Shown here one piece after another: positions 15,758 to 25,729 of a DNA stretch of 64,000 bases (its first letter is position 1; the number at the start of each line of letters is the position of its first letter). The notes under the pieces are model-generated. The model made no database searches and was not told where the DNA came from. It saw nothing but the letters and a program-made list of their open reading frames with translations. Source of the stretch: Rhodopseudomonas sp. (lineage in GTDB: Bacteria; Pseudomonadota; Alphaproteobacteria; Rhizobiales; Xanthobacteraceae); contig NZ_JACABA010000002.1 of the NCBI RefSeq assembly GCF_013377015.1, forward strand, positions 701,012 to 765,011, read 5' to 3'. A program made the position numbers and the translations under genes.

Positions 15758-17083
15758 TTATTTGCTGCTGCGCAGCTTCGCCCAGTAGTCCAGCCGCTTG
15801 CGGATCTCGCGTTCGAAACCGCGATCGGGCGGATCGTAAAAGGTCTGGCGACCCAGCGCTTCGGGGAAGTAGTCCTGCCCGGAAAAACCCTCCGGGGTGT
15901 CGTGGTCGTATTGATAGCCGCCGCCATAGCCTTCGGATTTCATCAGTTGGGTCGGCGAATTCAGAATGTGCTTCGGCGGCAGCAGCGAACCGCCCTCTTT
16001 CGCGGCGCGCATCGCCGCCCCATAGGCCTTGTAGGCGGCGTTGGATTTCGGCGCGGTGGCCAGATAAATCACCGCCTGCGCGATCGCCAGCTCGCCCTCC
16101 GGCGAGCCCAGAAAATCATAGGCGTCCTTGGCGGCGTTGCAGATCACCAGCGCCTGCGGATCGGCGAGGCCGATATCCTCGACCGCCATGCGGACGACGC
16201 GACGGGCCAGGAACAGCGGGTCCTCGCCGGCATCCAGCATGCGGCACAGATAGTACAACGCGGCATCGGGATCGGCGCCGCGCACCGATTTATGCAGCGC
16301 CGAGATCAGATTGTAGTGGCCGTCGGCCGACTTGTCGTAGATCGGGGCGCGGCGCTGCAGGATTTCCTGTAGCTGCGCGGCATTGAAGATCTCGTTCGCG
16401 CGCGCGGCGCGCCAGACTTCTTCCGCCAGCGTCAGCGCGGCGCGGCCGTCGCCGTCGGCCATCCGCACCAGCACGCTGCGCGCCTCGTCATCGAGCGGCA
16501 GCTTGCGACCCTCGACCGCTTCGGCATGCGCATAGAGCTTTTCGATCGCGGCGGCGTCGAGCGAATGAAACACCAGCACCCGGGCACGCGACAGCAAAGC
16601 GGCGTTGAGCTCGAACGACGGATTCTCGGTGGTGGCGCCGACCAGCACCACGGTGCCATCTTCCATCACCGGCAGAAACGAATCCTGCTGCGCGCGGTTG
16701 AAGCGATGCACCTCGTCGACGAACAGCAGCGTGCCCTTGCCCATCTCGCGGCGGGCGCGCGCGGCGTCGAATACTTTCTTCAGATCGGCGACGCCGGAGA
16801 ACACCGCGGAGATCTGCTCGAAGTGCAGCTCGGTGGCGTCGGCCAGCAACCGCGCCACCGTGGTCTTGCCAGTGCCGGGCGGGCCCCAGAAGATCAGCGA
16901 GCCGAGCGTGCGGGTTGCCAGCATTCGCGTCAGCGCGCCGTCGGGGCCGAGGATGTGATCCTGGCCGACCACGTCGGACAGCTGCCGCGGGCGCAGCCGG
17001 TCGGGCAGCGGATGCGGCGCCTCGCGCTCGAGGCCAGCGGCGGCGAACAGGTTGGTGGATTCGTGCGGGCGTTTCGGGCTCAT
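15758..17083 (-). CDS. rarA: Replication-associated recombination protein A (AAA+ ATPase)
   Basis: A 441-residue RarA/MgsA/WRNIP1-family AAA+ ATPase that acts at stalled replication forks and binds single-stranded DNA ends. Walker A GPPGTGKT (67-74), Walker B LLFVDE (119-124), sensor 1 GATTENPSFEL, and arginine-rich LLSRARVLVF; the C-terminal half holds the tetramerisation region with DPDAALYYLCRML and PPKHILNSPTQLMKSEGYGGGYQYDHD. Length is normal for the family. Its ATG overlaps the stop of the protease gene upstream (ATGA, 17080-17083), so translation is probably coupled. Confidence 0.96.
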   Translation of the reverse strand: MSPKRPHESTNLFAAAGLEREAPHPLPDRLRPRQLSDVVGQDHILGPDGALTRMLATRTLGSLIFWGPPGTGKTTVARLLADATELHFEQISAVFSGVADLKKVFDAARARREMGKGTLLFVDEVHRFNRAQQDSFLPVMEDGTVVLVGATTENPSFELNAALLSRARVLVFHSLDAAAIEKLYAHAEAVEGRKLPLDDEARSVLVRMADGDGRAALTLAEEVWRAARANEIFNAAQLQEILQRRAPIYDKSADGHYNLISALHKSVRGADPDAALYYLCRMLDAGEDPLFLARRVVRMAVEDIGLADPQALVICNAAKDAYDFLGSPEGELAIAQAVIYLATAPKSNAAYKAYGAAMRAAKEGGSLLPPKHILNSPTQLMKSEGYGGGYQYDHDTPEGFSGQDYFPEALGRQTFYDPPDRGFEREIRKRLDYWAKLRSSK

Positions 17084-18474
17084 CCGCCGAGCGTGACGTT
17101 GATCTGCTGGCCGCCACGCACCAGCGTGATGCGCCAGATCCGCGCCGCTTCGCTGGTGGCGCGCTCCAGATCGCTGGTCCTGGCGATCTTCCGGTTGTTG
17201 ACCGCCAGAATGATATCGCCCTTCTGGAAGCCGACGGAGGCGGCGGCGGCGTCATCGGCGAGATCGGTGACTACCACGCCCTCGACGCTGGGATCGAGCC
17301 GCAACTCGTCGGCGACCGCCGGCGAGATATTGGCGACCTTGGCGCCCTGGAACGGCGAGCGCGATGTCAGCACGATCTCGTTGCGATCGCTGTCGGGCGC
17401 GGTTTCCAGCGGAATCGCCAGCTTGATCGGCTTGCCGCCGCGCTGCACGTCGATCTCGGCTGTGCCGCCGAGCGGCCTCGTCGCAAAGCGATAGTCGAAC
17501 GCATTCGGATCGTCGACCGGAAAGCCGTCGATCGCCACGATCAGGTCGCTCAGTTTCAGCCCGGCCCGTGCCGACGGGCTACCCGCCGTCACGCTGGCGA
17601 CCAGTGCGCCGCTCGGCAGCTTGAGGCCGAGCGTTTCGGCGATCTCCGGCGTCACCGCCTGCAGCCGCGCGCCGAGCCATGGCCGCTTCACCGCCTTGCC
17701 GCCGCTCTTCGCCGAGGCCACGACGACGCGGACCATGTTGGCGGGAATCGCAAAGCCGATGCCCTGCGAGCCGCCGGAGCGCGAGAAGATCGCGGTGTTG
17801 ATGCCGACCAGTCTGCCGGTCATGTCGACCAGCGCGCCGCCGGAATTGCCCGGATTGATCGCGGCGTCGGTCTGGATAAAGAACTGATAGTCGGTGATGC
17901 CGACCTGCGTGCGCGCCAGCGCCGAGACGATGCCGTGAGTGACGGTCTGGCCGACGCCGAACGGATTGCCGATCGCCAGCACCACGTCGCCGACCAGCAA
18001 CTCATCCGAGTTGGAAAAATCCAGCGTCGGGAATTTCTCCTTGCTGTCTTTCAGGCGCAGGATCGCCAGATCGGTCCGGCTGTCTTTCAGCACGATCTCG
18101 GCCTCGAATTCGCGCTTGTCGGACAGCGACACCTTGACCTGGTCGGCGCCTTCGATGACGTGGTTGTTGGTGACGACGAGACCCGACGGATCGACCATCA
18201 CGCCGGAGCCGAGCGAGCGCTGCATCTGTTCCGGCTGGATGCCACCGCCGCCGAAGAAGCGGCGGAAGATCGGGTCCTCCAGCAGCGGGTTGCGATTCTG
18301 GATCACCTTGGCGGCATAAACGTTGACCACCGCCGGCTGCACCCGCTGCACGATCGGCGCGTAGCTGAGCTTCAGCTCGGTCGGCGAGACCGGAACGCGG
18401 CGGTCCTGCGCGGATGCGGACAGCGACGCCGCCAGTGTGAGCACCATGGCCGACAAGATTCGTAGGACTGTCAT
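17080..18474 (-). CDS. Do-like (HtrA/Deg) periplasmic serine protease
   Basis: A 464-residue trypsin-like protease with chaperone role in the cell envelope. A signal peptide covers residues 1-22 (ILSAMVLTLAASLSASA). The catalytic triad is visible: His105 in VTNNHVIEG, Asp135 in SRTDLAILR, Ser211 in NPGNSGGALVD. Two PDZ domains follow (about 255-345 and 370-460), the second ending VRGGQQINVTLGG. The start at 18474 puts the signal peptide first; an in-frame ATG at 18534 would add 20 polar residues and is rejected. The rarA gene starts within its stop codon. DegP, DegQ and DegS types cannot be told apart with certainty, but two PDZ domains and a cleavable signal argue against DegS. Confidence 0.93.
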   Translation of the reverse strand: MTVLRILSAMVLTLAASLSASAQDRRVPVSPTELKLSYAPIVQRVQPAVVNVYAAKVIQNRNPLLEDPIFRRFFGGGGIQPEQMQRSLGSGVMVDPSGLVVTNNHVIEGADQVKVSLSDKREFEAEIVLKDSRTDLAILRLKDSKEKFPTLDFSNSDELLVGDVVLAIGNPFGVGQTVTHGIVSALARTQVGITDYQFFIQTDAAINPGNSGGALVDMTGRLVGINTAIFSRSGGSQGIGFAIPANMVRVVVASAKSGGKAVKRPWLGARLQAVTPEIAETLGLKLPSGALVASVTAGSPSARAGLKLSDLIVAIDGFPVDDPNAFDYRFATRPLGGTAEIDVQRGGKPIKLAIPLETAPDSDRNEIVLTSRSPFQGAKVANISPAVADELRLDPSVEGVVVTDLADDAAAASVGFQKGDIILAVNNRKIARTSDLERATSEAARIWRITLVRGGQQINVTLGG

Positions 18475-18691
18475 GACAGGATTCCGGATTGGGACAGAAT
18501 GGATATAGGGATCGCCGCGCGCGACCGGAAGCAATTACGAAGGCTGGATTGTAGCCGTTTTGCGCCCCAACGGGCGGCCAAATCACCTCGCCGCGACCAT
18601 ATCTTGTTCGGCCGGATGCTTGCAATTGGCCGGCGGAACGACACCTATTGGCGGCGCGGCGGACCGCCGCCGTATTCAGGAGAACCGCCGA

Positions 18692-19705
18692 ATGAAGGCC
18701 GTTGGCTATACCAAATCGCTCCCGATCGAGGCGCCGGATGCGCTGATCGATATCGAGACCGCAAAGCCGGAGCCGCGAGCCCGCGATCTCCGCGTCGCGG
18801 TGAAGGCGATCTCGGCCAATCCGGTGGATTTCAAGGTCCGCAAGCGCGCCGCGCCGCCCGAAGGCGAGACCAAGATTCTCGGCTATGACGCCGCCGGCAT
18901 CGTCGACGCGGTCGGTTCCGACGTGACGCTGTTCCGGCCCGGCGACGAGGTGTTCTACGCCGGCGCGATCAACCGCCCGGGCACCAATGCGGAATTTCAT
19001 CTGGTCGACGAGCGCATCGTCGGCCGCAAGCCGACATCGCTGTCGTTCGCGCAGGCCGCCGCCCTGCCGCTGACCTCGATCACCGCGTGGGAGTTGCTGT
19101 TCGACCGGCTCGGCGTGGCGCCCGGCAAGAGCCATGACCCGCGCACGCTGCTGATCGTCGGCGGCGCCGGCGGCGTCGGCTCGATCCTGATCCAGCTGGC
19201 GCGACGGCTCACCGGGCTCTCCATCGTCGCCACCGCGTCGCGGCCGGAGACGACCAAATGGTGCCTCGAACTCGGCGCCCATGCGGTGATCGATCACACC
19301 ATGCCAATGCAGCCGCAGATCGAAGCGCTGAAACTGCCGCCGGTGGCGCTGATCGCCAGCCTGACCGGCACCGACCAGCATTTTCCGGCGCTGGTGGAAA
19401 TCCTTGCGCCGCAGGGCAAAGTCGCGCTGATCGACGATCCGGCGACGCTGAACGCGATGCTGCTGAAGGGCAAGGCCGCTTCGCTGCATTGGGAGGCGAT
19501 GTTCACCCGCAGCACGTTTGAGACCGCCGACATGATCGCGCAGCATCATCTGTTGAACGATGTCGCCGACTTGATCGACAAGGGCGTGCTGCGTACCACG
19601 CTGGAGCAGACTTTTGGGATAATCAACGCCGCAAATCTGAAGCGCGCCCACGCGCTGCTGGAAACCGGCAAGTCGGTCGGCAAGATCGTGCTGGAAGGCT
19701 GGTAG
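18692..19705 (+). CDS. Zinc-free alcohol dehydrogenase / quinone oxidoreductase family enzyme
   Basis: A 337-residue medium-chain dehydrogenase/reductase. The N-terminal GroES-like part ends with GYDAAGIVDAVGSDVTLFRPGDEV (64-87); the NAD(P)H site is GGAGGVGS (157-164) in the Rossmann part, followed by ASRPET, a pattern expected for NADPH. The cysteine ligands of the catalytic and structural zinc sites are missing, so it should act as a quinone or enone reductase, not as a zinc alcohol dehydrogenase. AGGAGA at 18678-18683 sets the start at the ATG at 18692; an upstream in-frame start at 18560 is unsupported. It stands alone on the plus strand; the substrate is unknown. Confidence 0.9.
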   Translation: MKAVGYTKSLPIEAPDALIDIETAKPEPRARDLRVAVKAISANPVDFKVRKRAAPPEGETKILGYDAAGIVDAVGSDVTLFRPGDEVFYAGAINRPGTNAEFHLVDERIVGRKPTSLSFAQAAALPLTSITAWELLFDRLGVAPGKSHDPRTLLIVGGAGGVGSILIQLARRLTGLSIVATASRPETTKWCLELGAHAVIDHTMPMQPQIEALKLPPVALIASLTGTDQHFPALVEILAPQGKVALIDDPATLNAMLLKGKAASLHWEAMFTRSTFETADMIAQHHLLNDVADLIDKGVLRTTLEQTFGIINAANLKRAHALLETGKSVGKIVLEGW

Positions 19706-19722
19706 GTCCACAAACCAAAGCC

Positions 19723-19825
19723 GTCGTCGCCCGGCTTGACCGGGCGACCCAGTCTTGCAGAGCGCTGGTGGTCGATCGCTGACGCTCTGGAATACTGGAT
19801 CCCCGCTTGCGCGGGGATGACGATT
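19723..19825. repeat. Compound palindrome, GTCGCCCGG / ATCCCCGC type
   Basis: Two hairpins flank a shorter stem: GTCGCCCGG (19726-19734) with CCGGGCGAC (19740-19748), and ATCCCCGC (19799-19806) with GCGGGGAT (19811-19818). It lies between the oxidoreductase stop and the terminator of the ribosomal block, where genes converge. Confidence 0.75.
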
Positions 19826-19844
19826 CAGAGGATCCGCTTGAATA

Positions 19845-19872
19845 ACAAAAAAGCGGCGCTTGCGGCGCCGCT
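19845..19872 (-). terminator. Rho-independent terminator after rplQ
   Basis: Minus strand: AGCGGCGC (19865-19872) pairs with GCGCCGCT (19852-19859) over a five-base loop, followed by a run of six T (19846-19851). It ends the long ribosomal-protein transcription unit 28 bases after the rplQ stop. Confidence 0.9.
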
Positions 19873-19899
19873 CTTTCAGAAACTCGATAGAGGCGGAGC

Positions 19900-20313
19900 T
19901 TACGCCGCAGCGGCGCTGCCCTGCGCCGGACCGGAATCGAGGCCCTTGGCATCGACGTCGCGGTCGACGAACTCGATCACCGCCATCGGCGCGTTGTCGC
20001 CGTAGCGGAAGCCGGCCTTGATGATCCGGGTGTAGCCGCCCTGGCGGTCGGCGTAGCGCTTGGCGATGACGTCGAACAGCTTGCGGACCTGATCCTGGTC
20101 CTTCATTTCGCTGATCGCCTGACGGCGCAAATGCAGACCGCCCTTCTTGCCGAGCGTGACCAGCTTCTCCACGATCGGGCGGAGCTCCTTGGCCTTCGGC
20201 AGCGTGGTGACGATCTGCTCGTGCTTGATCAGCGACGCGCACATGTTGGCGAACATCGCTTTGCGATGCTCCGCGGTGCGGTTGAGCTTCCGATGAACCT
20301 TGCCGTGACGCAT
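19900..20313 (-). CDS. rplQ: 50S ribosomal protein L17
   Basis: A 137-residue bL17. [20 protein letters not shown] at the N-terminus and the central [18 protein letters not shown], just before the tail, are diagnostic. A short Ala-rich tail ends the protein. It lies 117 bases downstream of rpoA as the last gene of the alpha operon and is followed by the terminator. Confidence 0.98.
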   Translation of the reverse strand: MRHGKVHRKLNRTAEHRKAMFANMCASLIKHEQIVTTLPKAKELRPIVEKLVTLGKKGGLHLRRQAISEMKDQDQVRKLFDVIAKRYADRQGGYTRIIKAGFRYGDNAPMAVIEFVDRDVDAKGLDSGPAQGSAAAA

Positions 20314-20430
20314 GATAAAATCCTCGTATTCAAACTGTCGCGACGGTTCGTCGGACTTTTTGCTCAGGTGGGCTGCCTGCGTTCGCCCGGTAGCAACGGC
20401 CGGATGATCCGGCCATCGCGCAATTCAAGC

Positions 20431-21462
20431 CTAGTAGTGATCCTCGAAGCGCTTGGCGAGCTCGTCGATATTCTCCGGCGGCCAGCCCGGCACTTCCATG
20501 CCGAGATGCAGACCCATCTGGGCCAGCACTTCCTTGATTTCGTTGAGCGACTTGCGGCCGAAGTTCGGGGTCCGCAGCATTTCGGCTTCCGACTTCTGCA
20601 CCAAATCGCCGATATAGACGATGTTGTCGTTCTTCAGGCAGTTCGCCGAACGCACCGACAGCTCGAGCTCGTCGACCTTCTTGAGGAAGGCCGGGTTGAA
20701 GGCCAGATCCGGGATGATCTCCTGGGTGACTTCCTTGCGCGGCTCTTCGAAGTTGACGAAGACGTTGAGCTGATCCTGCAAGATGCGGGCGGCATAGGCC
20801 ACCGCGTCATCCGGCGAGATCGCGCCGTTGGTCTCGATCGTCATGGTCAGCTTGTCGTAGTCGAGGATCTGGCCCTCGCGGGTGTTCTCGACCTTGTAGG
20901 AGACCTTGCGGACTGGCGAGAACAGGCTGTCGACCGGGATCAGGCCGATCGGCGCGTCTTCCGGACGGTTGCGGTCGGCGGCGACGTAGCCCTTGCCCGA
21001 CGCGACGGTGAATTCCATGCGGATCTCGGCGCCCTCGTCGAGGGTGCAGATCTGCAGGTCGGGATTGAGCACCACGACGTCGCCGACGGTCTGGATGTCG
21101 CCGGCGGTCACGGCGCCGGGGCCGGACTTCTTCACGACCATGCGCTTCGGGCCTTCGCCCTGCATCTTGATCGAGATGTCCTTGATGTTCAGCACGATGT
21201 CGGTGACGTCTTCACGCACGCCGGCGATCGAGGAGAACTCGTGCAGCACGCCGTCGATATGCACCGACTGTACCGCCGCGCCCTGCAGCGACGACAGCAG
21301 CACGCGGCGCAGCGCATTGCCGAGCGTCTGGCCGAAGCCGCGCTCGAGCGGCTCGGCGACCAGGGTCGCGAAGCGGGTCGGATCGGTGCCCGGGGTGACC
21401 ACGAGCTTGTTCGGTCGGATGAGCTCTTGCCAATTCTTCTGGATCGTCACTGTTTCACCCAT
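20431..21462 (-). CDS. rpoA: RNA polymerase alpha subunit
   Basis: A 343-residue alpha subunit. The N-terminal assembly domain is seen in [20 protein letters not shown] and [14 protein letters not shown]; the C-terminal domain in [24 protein letters not shown] and [13 protein letters not shown], which contacts upstream promoter DNA and activators. The start at 21462 ([11 protein letters not shown]) matches alphaproteobacterial RpoA. It sits in the usual rpsM-rpsK-rpoA-rplQ order. Confidence 0.98.
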   Translation of the reverse strand: MGETVTIQKNWQELIRPNKLVVTPGTDPTRFATLVAEPLERGFGQTLGNALRRVLLSSLQGAAVQSVHIDGVLHEFSSIAGVREDVTDIVLNIKDISIKMQGEGPKRMVVKKSGPGAVTAGDIQTVGDVVVLNPDLQICTLDEGAEIRMEFTVASGKGYVAADRNRPEDAPIGLIPVDSLFSPVRKVSYKVENTREGQILDYDKLTMTIETNGAISPDDAVAYAARILQDQLNVFVNFEEPRKEVTQEIIPDLAFNPAFLKKVDELELSVRSANCLKNDNIVYIGDLVQKSEAEMLRTPNFGRKSLNEIKEVLAQMGLHLGMEVPGWPPENIDELAKRFEDHY

Positions 21463-21556
21463 GCCAATAGGAATCTCTGGCTTTGGAGATCGCGGAGCAG
21501 TCCGCGCGATAGCATCGAAATAGGCGCCGGCGGAATCGCCGCCAGCGGTACAAAAA

Positions 21557-21946
21557 TCAGACGCGCCGGCGCTTGCGCGGACGGCAGCCATTGTGCGGGA
21601 TCGTGGTGACGTCGCGAATCGAGGTCACCGTGAAGCCCGCGGCCTGCAAAGCGCGCAGCGCCGATTCGCGGCCCGAACCCGGACCCGCGACTTCGACTTC
21701 CAGCGTGCGCATGCCGTGCTCCTGCGCCTTCTTGGAGACGTCCTCGGCTGCGACCTGCGCCGCATAGGGAGTCGACTTGCGCGAACCCTTGAAACCCATC
21801 GTGCCGGCCGACGACCAGGCAATGGTGTTGCCCTGCGCGTCGGTGATGGTGATGGTCGTGTTGTTGAACGACGAATTCACGTGCGCGATGCCGGATGCAA
21901 TGTTCTTGCGCTCGCGACGGCGGACGCGTGTGGCTTCCTTGCCCAT
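21557..21946 (-). CDS. rpsK: 30S ribosomal protein S11
   Basis: A 129-residue uS11 of the small-subunit platform. [22 protein letters not shown] and the C-terminal [18 protein letters not shown] are diagnostic. It is 113 bases after rpsM and 94 before rpoA. Confidence 0.98.
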   Translation of the reverse strand: MGKEATRVRRRERKNIASGIAHVNSSFNNTTITITDAQGNTIAWSSAGTMGFKGSRKSTPYAAQVAAEDVSKKAQEHGMRTLEVEVAGPGSGRESALRALQAAGFTVTSIRDVTTIPHNGCRPRKRRRV

Positions 21947-22059
21947 TTCAAAACCTTTCCTGTGATCTCAACGCCGCCGTAGTGCCAGCGGCTACACCAA
22001 AACGAATTGCAGATAGCGAGCGGCGATTCCTCGCCGCCCGCCATCCGCTGTTCGCAAAA

Positions 22060-22428
22060 TTACTTCTTCTTGCCGGCGATCGATTTGGCCGGACCCTTGC
22101 GCGTGCGCGCATTGGTATGGGTACGCTGGCCGCGCACCGGCAGACCGCGACGATGACGCAGGCCGCGATAGCAGCCGAGGTCCATCAGGCGCTTGATGTT
22201 CATGCCGGTCTCGCGACGCAAATCGCCTTCGACCATGTAGTCGCGGTCGATTACTTCGCGAATCTGCAGGACTTCCTGGTCGCTGAGCTGATTGACGCGG
22301 CGCTCCGCGGGAATCTTCACCTTCTCGATGATCTCGGCCGCGTTCTTCTGGCCGATGCCATGGATGTATTGCAGCGCGATCAGCACGCGCTTGTTGGTCG
22401 GAATGTTCACACCGGCTATACGGGCCAC
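22060..22428 (-). CDS. rpsM: 30S ribosomal protein S13
   Basis: A 122-residue uS13 of the small-subunit head. It starts with GTG at 22428, supported by GGAGAG eight bases upstream. [23 protein letters not shown] and the C-terminal [19 protein letters not shown] are diagnostic. It is the first gene after the internal promoter at 22574-22603. Confidence 0.97.
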   Translation of the reverse strand: MARIAGVNIPTNKRVLIALQYIHGIGQKNAAEIIEKVKIPAERRVNQLSDQEVLQIREVIDRDYMVEGDLRRETGMNIKRLMDLGCYRGLRHRRGLPVRGQRTHTNARTRKGPAKSIAGKKK

Positions 22429-22573
22429 GGACTTCTCTCCTGTCGCCGAACCATTTTGGCCGGCTGTTTGTCGCAATTTTCGGGGCTCATGTCCGCAAAC
22501 GCGAACACGACGCCCTTCCCCTTGGTCACTTGGGGCCCGGCATCGTCAAAAACTATCCGACGGGATACCGGCC

Positions 22574-22603
22574 TTATTAAAGGATTCCAACTCGTTTCGT
22601 CAA
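22574..22603 (-). promoter_or_regulatory. Promoter of the rpsM-rpsK-rpoA-rplQ unit
   Basis: Minus strand: TTGACG (22598-22603), an 18-base spacer, then TAATAA (22574-22579). It lies just after the adk stop codon and gives a leader of about 140 bases to rpsM, so the alpha operon can be transcribed apart from the upstream genes. Confidence 0.65.
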
Positions 22604-22609
22604 CCGACT

Positions 22610-23521
22610 CTAGGCTTTAGCTCGCTTTTTCGTGACCTTTTTGGCGCTCTTTCCGACCTTGCCGGGCCTCTTGGCCGCCTTGCTCACTTTGGCAGCCTTG
22701 GCGACCTTGCGGGTCGCGGTCTTATCTGACGGCTTTTTCGCAGCCTTGGCCGCTGGTTTGACGGCTTTCCGGGCTGATTTTGCTGTCTTTTTGGCGCCAA
22801 CAGCGGATTTCGCAGCCTTCTTGGCGGCCTTGCCGGCTGATTTCGGCGCGACTGGCTTCTTGGCGCCCTTGACCGCCGACGACGCCTGCTTGGCGGCCAG
22901 GGTCTTGCCGGCGGCCTTCTTGGCGGCATCCGCCGTCGTGACGGCCGACAGAATCCGATTGATCTCTTTGGTGACGTTTTCGATCGACATCATGCCATCG
23001 ACCGTCAACAGCTTGCGCCGCTCCGAATAATAGTTGATCAGCGGCTCGGTCTGGGCGCGGTAGGCCGCCAGCCGCTTCGCGAGCGCCTCGGCGTTGTCGT
23101 CGGCGCGAACCTCTGCGCCGCGCGCCTTCATCTCCGCGACACGGGTCTCGACCCGCTGCAGCAATGCGCTCTCGTTGACGCGCAATTCAACCACGGCGTC
23201 GAGCTTGATGTGCTTCTTCTTCAACAGCGCATCGAGCGCCTCAGCCTGCGGCACGGTGCGCGGAAAGCCGTCGAGGATGAATCCGTTGGCGGCGTCCGGC
23301 TGGTCGATCCGGTCGGAAATGATGCCGATCACGACCTCGTCGGGCACCAGCCCGCCGCTGGCCATGACATCCTTGGCCTTCAGCCCGACCGGCGTTTCGG
23401 CGGCGACCGCAGCTCGCAGCATATCTCCCGTCGAGAGCTGGACGATGCCGAATCGCTCGACCAAACGCTGCGCCTGTGTTCCCTTGCCCGCCCCCGGCGG
23501 CCCGAGAAGGATCAATCTCAT
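22610..23521 (-). CDS. adk: Adenylate kinase with histone H1-like C-terminal tail
   Basis: Adenylate kinase (ATP + AMP to 2 ADP), 303 residues. The catalytic part, 1 to about 198, has the P-loop [10 protein letters not shown] (7-16), the AMP-site STGDMLR (30-36) and the FILDGFPRT signature (81-89); the lid is the short form. Bacterial enzymes are usually 180-220 residues. Residues about 199-303 are a Lys/Ala/Pro/Ser tail of the H1 kind ([34 protein letters not shown]), continuous in frame and ending at TAG. The tail may bind nucleic acid or ribosomes, which is inference. The ATG overlaps the secY stop (ATGA), the usual neighbour. Confidence 0.95.
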   Translation of the reverse strand: MRLILLGPPGAGKGTQAQRLVERFGIVQLSTGDMLRAAVAAETPVGLKAKDVMASGGLVPDEVVIGIISDRIDQPDAANGFILDGFPRTVPQAEALDALLKKKHIKLDAVVELRVNESALLQRVETRVAEMKARGAEVRADDNAEALAKRLAAYRAQTEPLINYYSERRKLLTVDGMMSIENVTKEINRILSAVTTADAAKKAAGKTLAAKQASSAVKGAKKPVAPKSAGKAAKKAAKSAVGAKKTAKSARKAVKPAAKAAKKPSDKTATRKVAKAAKVSKAAKRPGKVGKSAKKVTKKRAKA

Positions 23522-24849
23522 TTCTTGCGGCCCCTCAACTTCGACTTCCTGATCAACCCTTCATATTGATGCGCCAGCAGGTAGCCCTGAACCTGGGCCA
23601 CCGTATCCATCGTCACGCTGACGACGATCAGGAGCGAAGTTCCGCCGAAATAGAACGGCACCGACGCGTAGGAAATCAGGATCTCCGGGATCAGACAGAC
23701 GATCGCCAGATAGCCCGCGCCGAGCACCGTGATTCGCGACAGCACATAGTCGATATATTCCGCGGTGCGCTCACCGGGGCGAATGCCCGGGATGAAGCCG
23801 CCATGCTTCTTCAGATTGTCGGCGGTCTCGGTCGGATTGAACACGATCGCCGTATAGAAGAACGCGAAGAACACGATCAGCGACAGGTACATGATCAGGA
23901 ACAGCGGACGGCCGTGGCCGAGCTGGGTGGTGATCCACTGAAACCATTCCGGCCCCTTGCCGGCGTTGAAGTTCGCCACCGTGGTCGGCAACAGCAGCAG
24001 CGACGAGGCGAAGATCGGCGGAATCACGCCCGAGGTGTTCAGCTTCAGCGGCAGATGCGAGGACTGGCCCTCGAACATCTTGTTGCCGACCTGGCGCTTC
24101 GGATACTGGATCACCAACCGGCGCTGCGCCCGCTCCATGAACACGATGAAGGCGATCACCACCACCGACATCGCGATCACGATCAGAATCAGGCCGGTGG
24201 ACAACGCGCCCTGGCGGCCGAGCTCGAGCATGCTGGCGAGAGCCGACGGCAATTCGGCGACGATGCCGGCCAGAATGATCAGCGAGATGCCGTTGCCGAT
24301 GCCGCGCGAAGTGATCTGCTCGCCGAGCCACATCAGGAACATGGTGCCGCCGGTCAGGGTGATCGCGGTCGACAGCCGGAAGAACAGGCCGGGATCGGCG
24401 ACGACATTGCCGGCGCCTTCGAGGCCAACGGCGATGCCGTAAGACTGGAACGCGGCCAGAATCACGGTCAGATAGCGGGTGTACTGGTTGAGGGTCTTCC
24501 GGCCCGACTCGCCCTCTTTCTTCAGCGCCTCGAGCTGCGGCGACACCGTGGTCAGCAGCTGCACGATGATCGATGCCGAGATGTACGGCATGATGTTGAG
24601 CGCGAAGATCGCCATGCGGTGGATGCCGCCGCCGGCGAACATGTTGAACATGCCGAGAATGCCGCCGGCCTGCGACTTGAACACTTGCTCCCAGATGTTG
24701 GGATCGATGCCGGGCAGCGGAATGTAGGTGCCGAGCCGATAGACCAGCAGCGCGCCGAGCGTGAACCAGATGCGCTTCTTCAGTTCCTCGGCTTTTCCGA
24801 GCGCCGAAAAATTGAGGTTTGCCGCTAGTTGTTCTGCTGCAGAGACCAT
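23518..24849 (-). CDS. secY: Protein translocase subunit SecY
   Basis: A 443-residue, ten-helix channel of the Sec translocon. Early marks: [17 protein letters not shown] at the N-terminus and [14 protein letters not shown] in helix 1. [14 protein letters not shown] and the cytoplasmic loop [13 protein letters not shown] follow; the C-terminus is [13 protein letters not shown]. It lies in the spc order after rplO and is coupled to adk by a four-base overlap. Confidence 0.98.
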   Translation of the reverse strand: MVSAAEQLAANLNFSALGKAEELKKRIWFTLGALLVYRLGTYIPLPGIDPNIWEQVFKSQAGGILGMFNMFAGGGIHRMAIFALNIMPYISASIIVQLLTTVSPQLEALKKEGESGRKTLNQYTRYLTVILAAFQSYGIAVGLEGAGNVVADPGLFFRLSTAITLTGGTMFLMWLGEQITSRGIGNGISLIILAGIVAELPSALASMLELGRQGALSTGLILIVIAMSVVVIAFIVFMERAQRRLVIQYPKRQVGNKMFEGQSSHLPLKLNTSGVIPPIFASSLLLLPTTVANFNAGKGPEWFQWITTQLGHGRPLFLIMYLSLIVFFAFFYTAIVFNPTETADNLKKHGGFIPGIRPGERTAEYIDYVLSRITVLGAGYLAIVCLIPEILISYASVPFYFGGTSLLIVVSVTMDTVAQVQGYLLAHQYEGLIRKSKLRGRKK

Positions 24850-24881
24850 AATCGGCTTTCTCCTGCGCCGCTCGCACCGCG

Positions 24882-24902
24882 ATGCCCCGGACAGCGGGGC
24901 AT
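24882..24902. repeat. Hairpin between rplO and secY
   Basis: ATGCCCCG (24882-24889) pairs with CGGGGCAT (24895-24902). It lies in the 149-base rplO-secY gap, longer than most gaps in this block. There is no T-run, so it is not a clear terminator. Confidence 0.55.
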
Positions 24903-24998
24903 CCAGTCAACGCCGGACTTCAATTTGGTGCGGGCTGAGCGAAAAATCCACCGTCCCGGCTGCGCCGGCGCCGGTTTTCACCGGCGATGACGCGGAAG

Positions 24999-25487
24999 TT
25001 ACGCGGCCTCGCCTTCGTCCTTCTTCTTCGGTGCGATAATCGTCACCGTGCCACCGGCCTTCTCAATCGCGGCGATCGCGGTCTTGGTCGCGCCGTGCAC
25101 CTCGAGCGTCAGCTTCGAGGTCACTTCACCCCGGCCGAGCAGCCGCACGCCATCCTTGGCGCGGCGGATCACGCCGGCCTTGACCAGCGAATCGGCGTTG
25201 ATGGTGCCAGACGCGTCGATGGTCTTGGCGTTGATCGCGTCCTGCAGCCGGTCGAGATTGATCTCGGCGAATTCGAGCCGGAAGATGTTGGTGAAGCCGC
25301 GCTTCGGCAGCCGCCGATGCAACGGCATCTGGCCGCCTTCGAAGCCCTTGATCCGTACGCCGGAGCGCGCGGTCTGGCCCTTGCCGCCACGGCCTGCTGT
25401 CTTGCCCTTGCCGGAGCCGATGCCACGGCCGACGCGCATGCGCTTCTTGCGCGAGCCGGCATTGTCGGCGATATCGCTGAGCTTCAT
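24999..25487 (-). CDS. rplO: 50S ribosomal protein L15
   Basis: A 162-residue uL15. [20 protein letters not shown] and [18 protein letters not shown] are diagnostic, as is [18 protein letters not shown]. It follows rpmD by 12 bases. Confidence 0.98.
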   Translation of the reverse strand: MKLSDIADNAGSRKKRMRVGRGIGSGKGKTAGRGGKGQTARSGVRIKGFEGGQMPLHRRLPKRGFTNIFRLEFAEINLDRLQDAINAKTIDASGTINADSLVKAGVIRRAKDGVRLLGRGEVTSKLTLEVHGATKTAIAAIEKAGGTVTIIAPKKKDEGEAA

Positions 25488-25499
25488 CGCCCTGTCTCC

Positions 25500-25694
25500 T
25501 TATTTCTCGTCGACGACGCGGACGAGGTGTTGAACCTTGGCGATCATGCCGCGAACCGCAGGCGTGTCCTGCAATTCGGTGACGCGACCGATCTTGTTGA
25601 GCTTGAGGCCGATCAGCGTCTCGCGCTGCGAGTGATGGCGGCGGATCGCGCTGCCGGTCTGCTCGACCTTGATCGTCTTTGCGGCGTTTGCCAT
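25500..25694 (-). CDS. rpmD: 50S ribosomal protein L30
   Basis: A 64-residue uL30. [12 protein letters not shown], then [20 protein letters not shown] is the family core. The ATG at 25694 sits eight bases after GGAG; an in-frame ATG at 25700 is only two bases after it. Confidence 0.95.
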   Translation of the reverse strand: MANAAKTIKVEQTGSAIRRHHSQRETLIGLKLNKIGRVTELQDTPAVRGMIAKVQHLVRVVDEK

Positions 25695-25729
25695 CGTCAT
25701 AACTCCACGGCGCACACGCGCCCTCTTGA

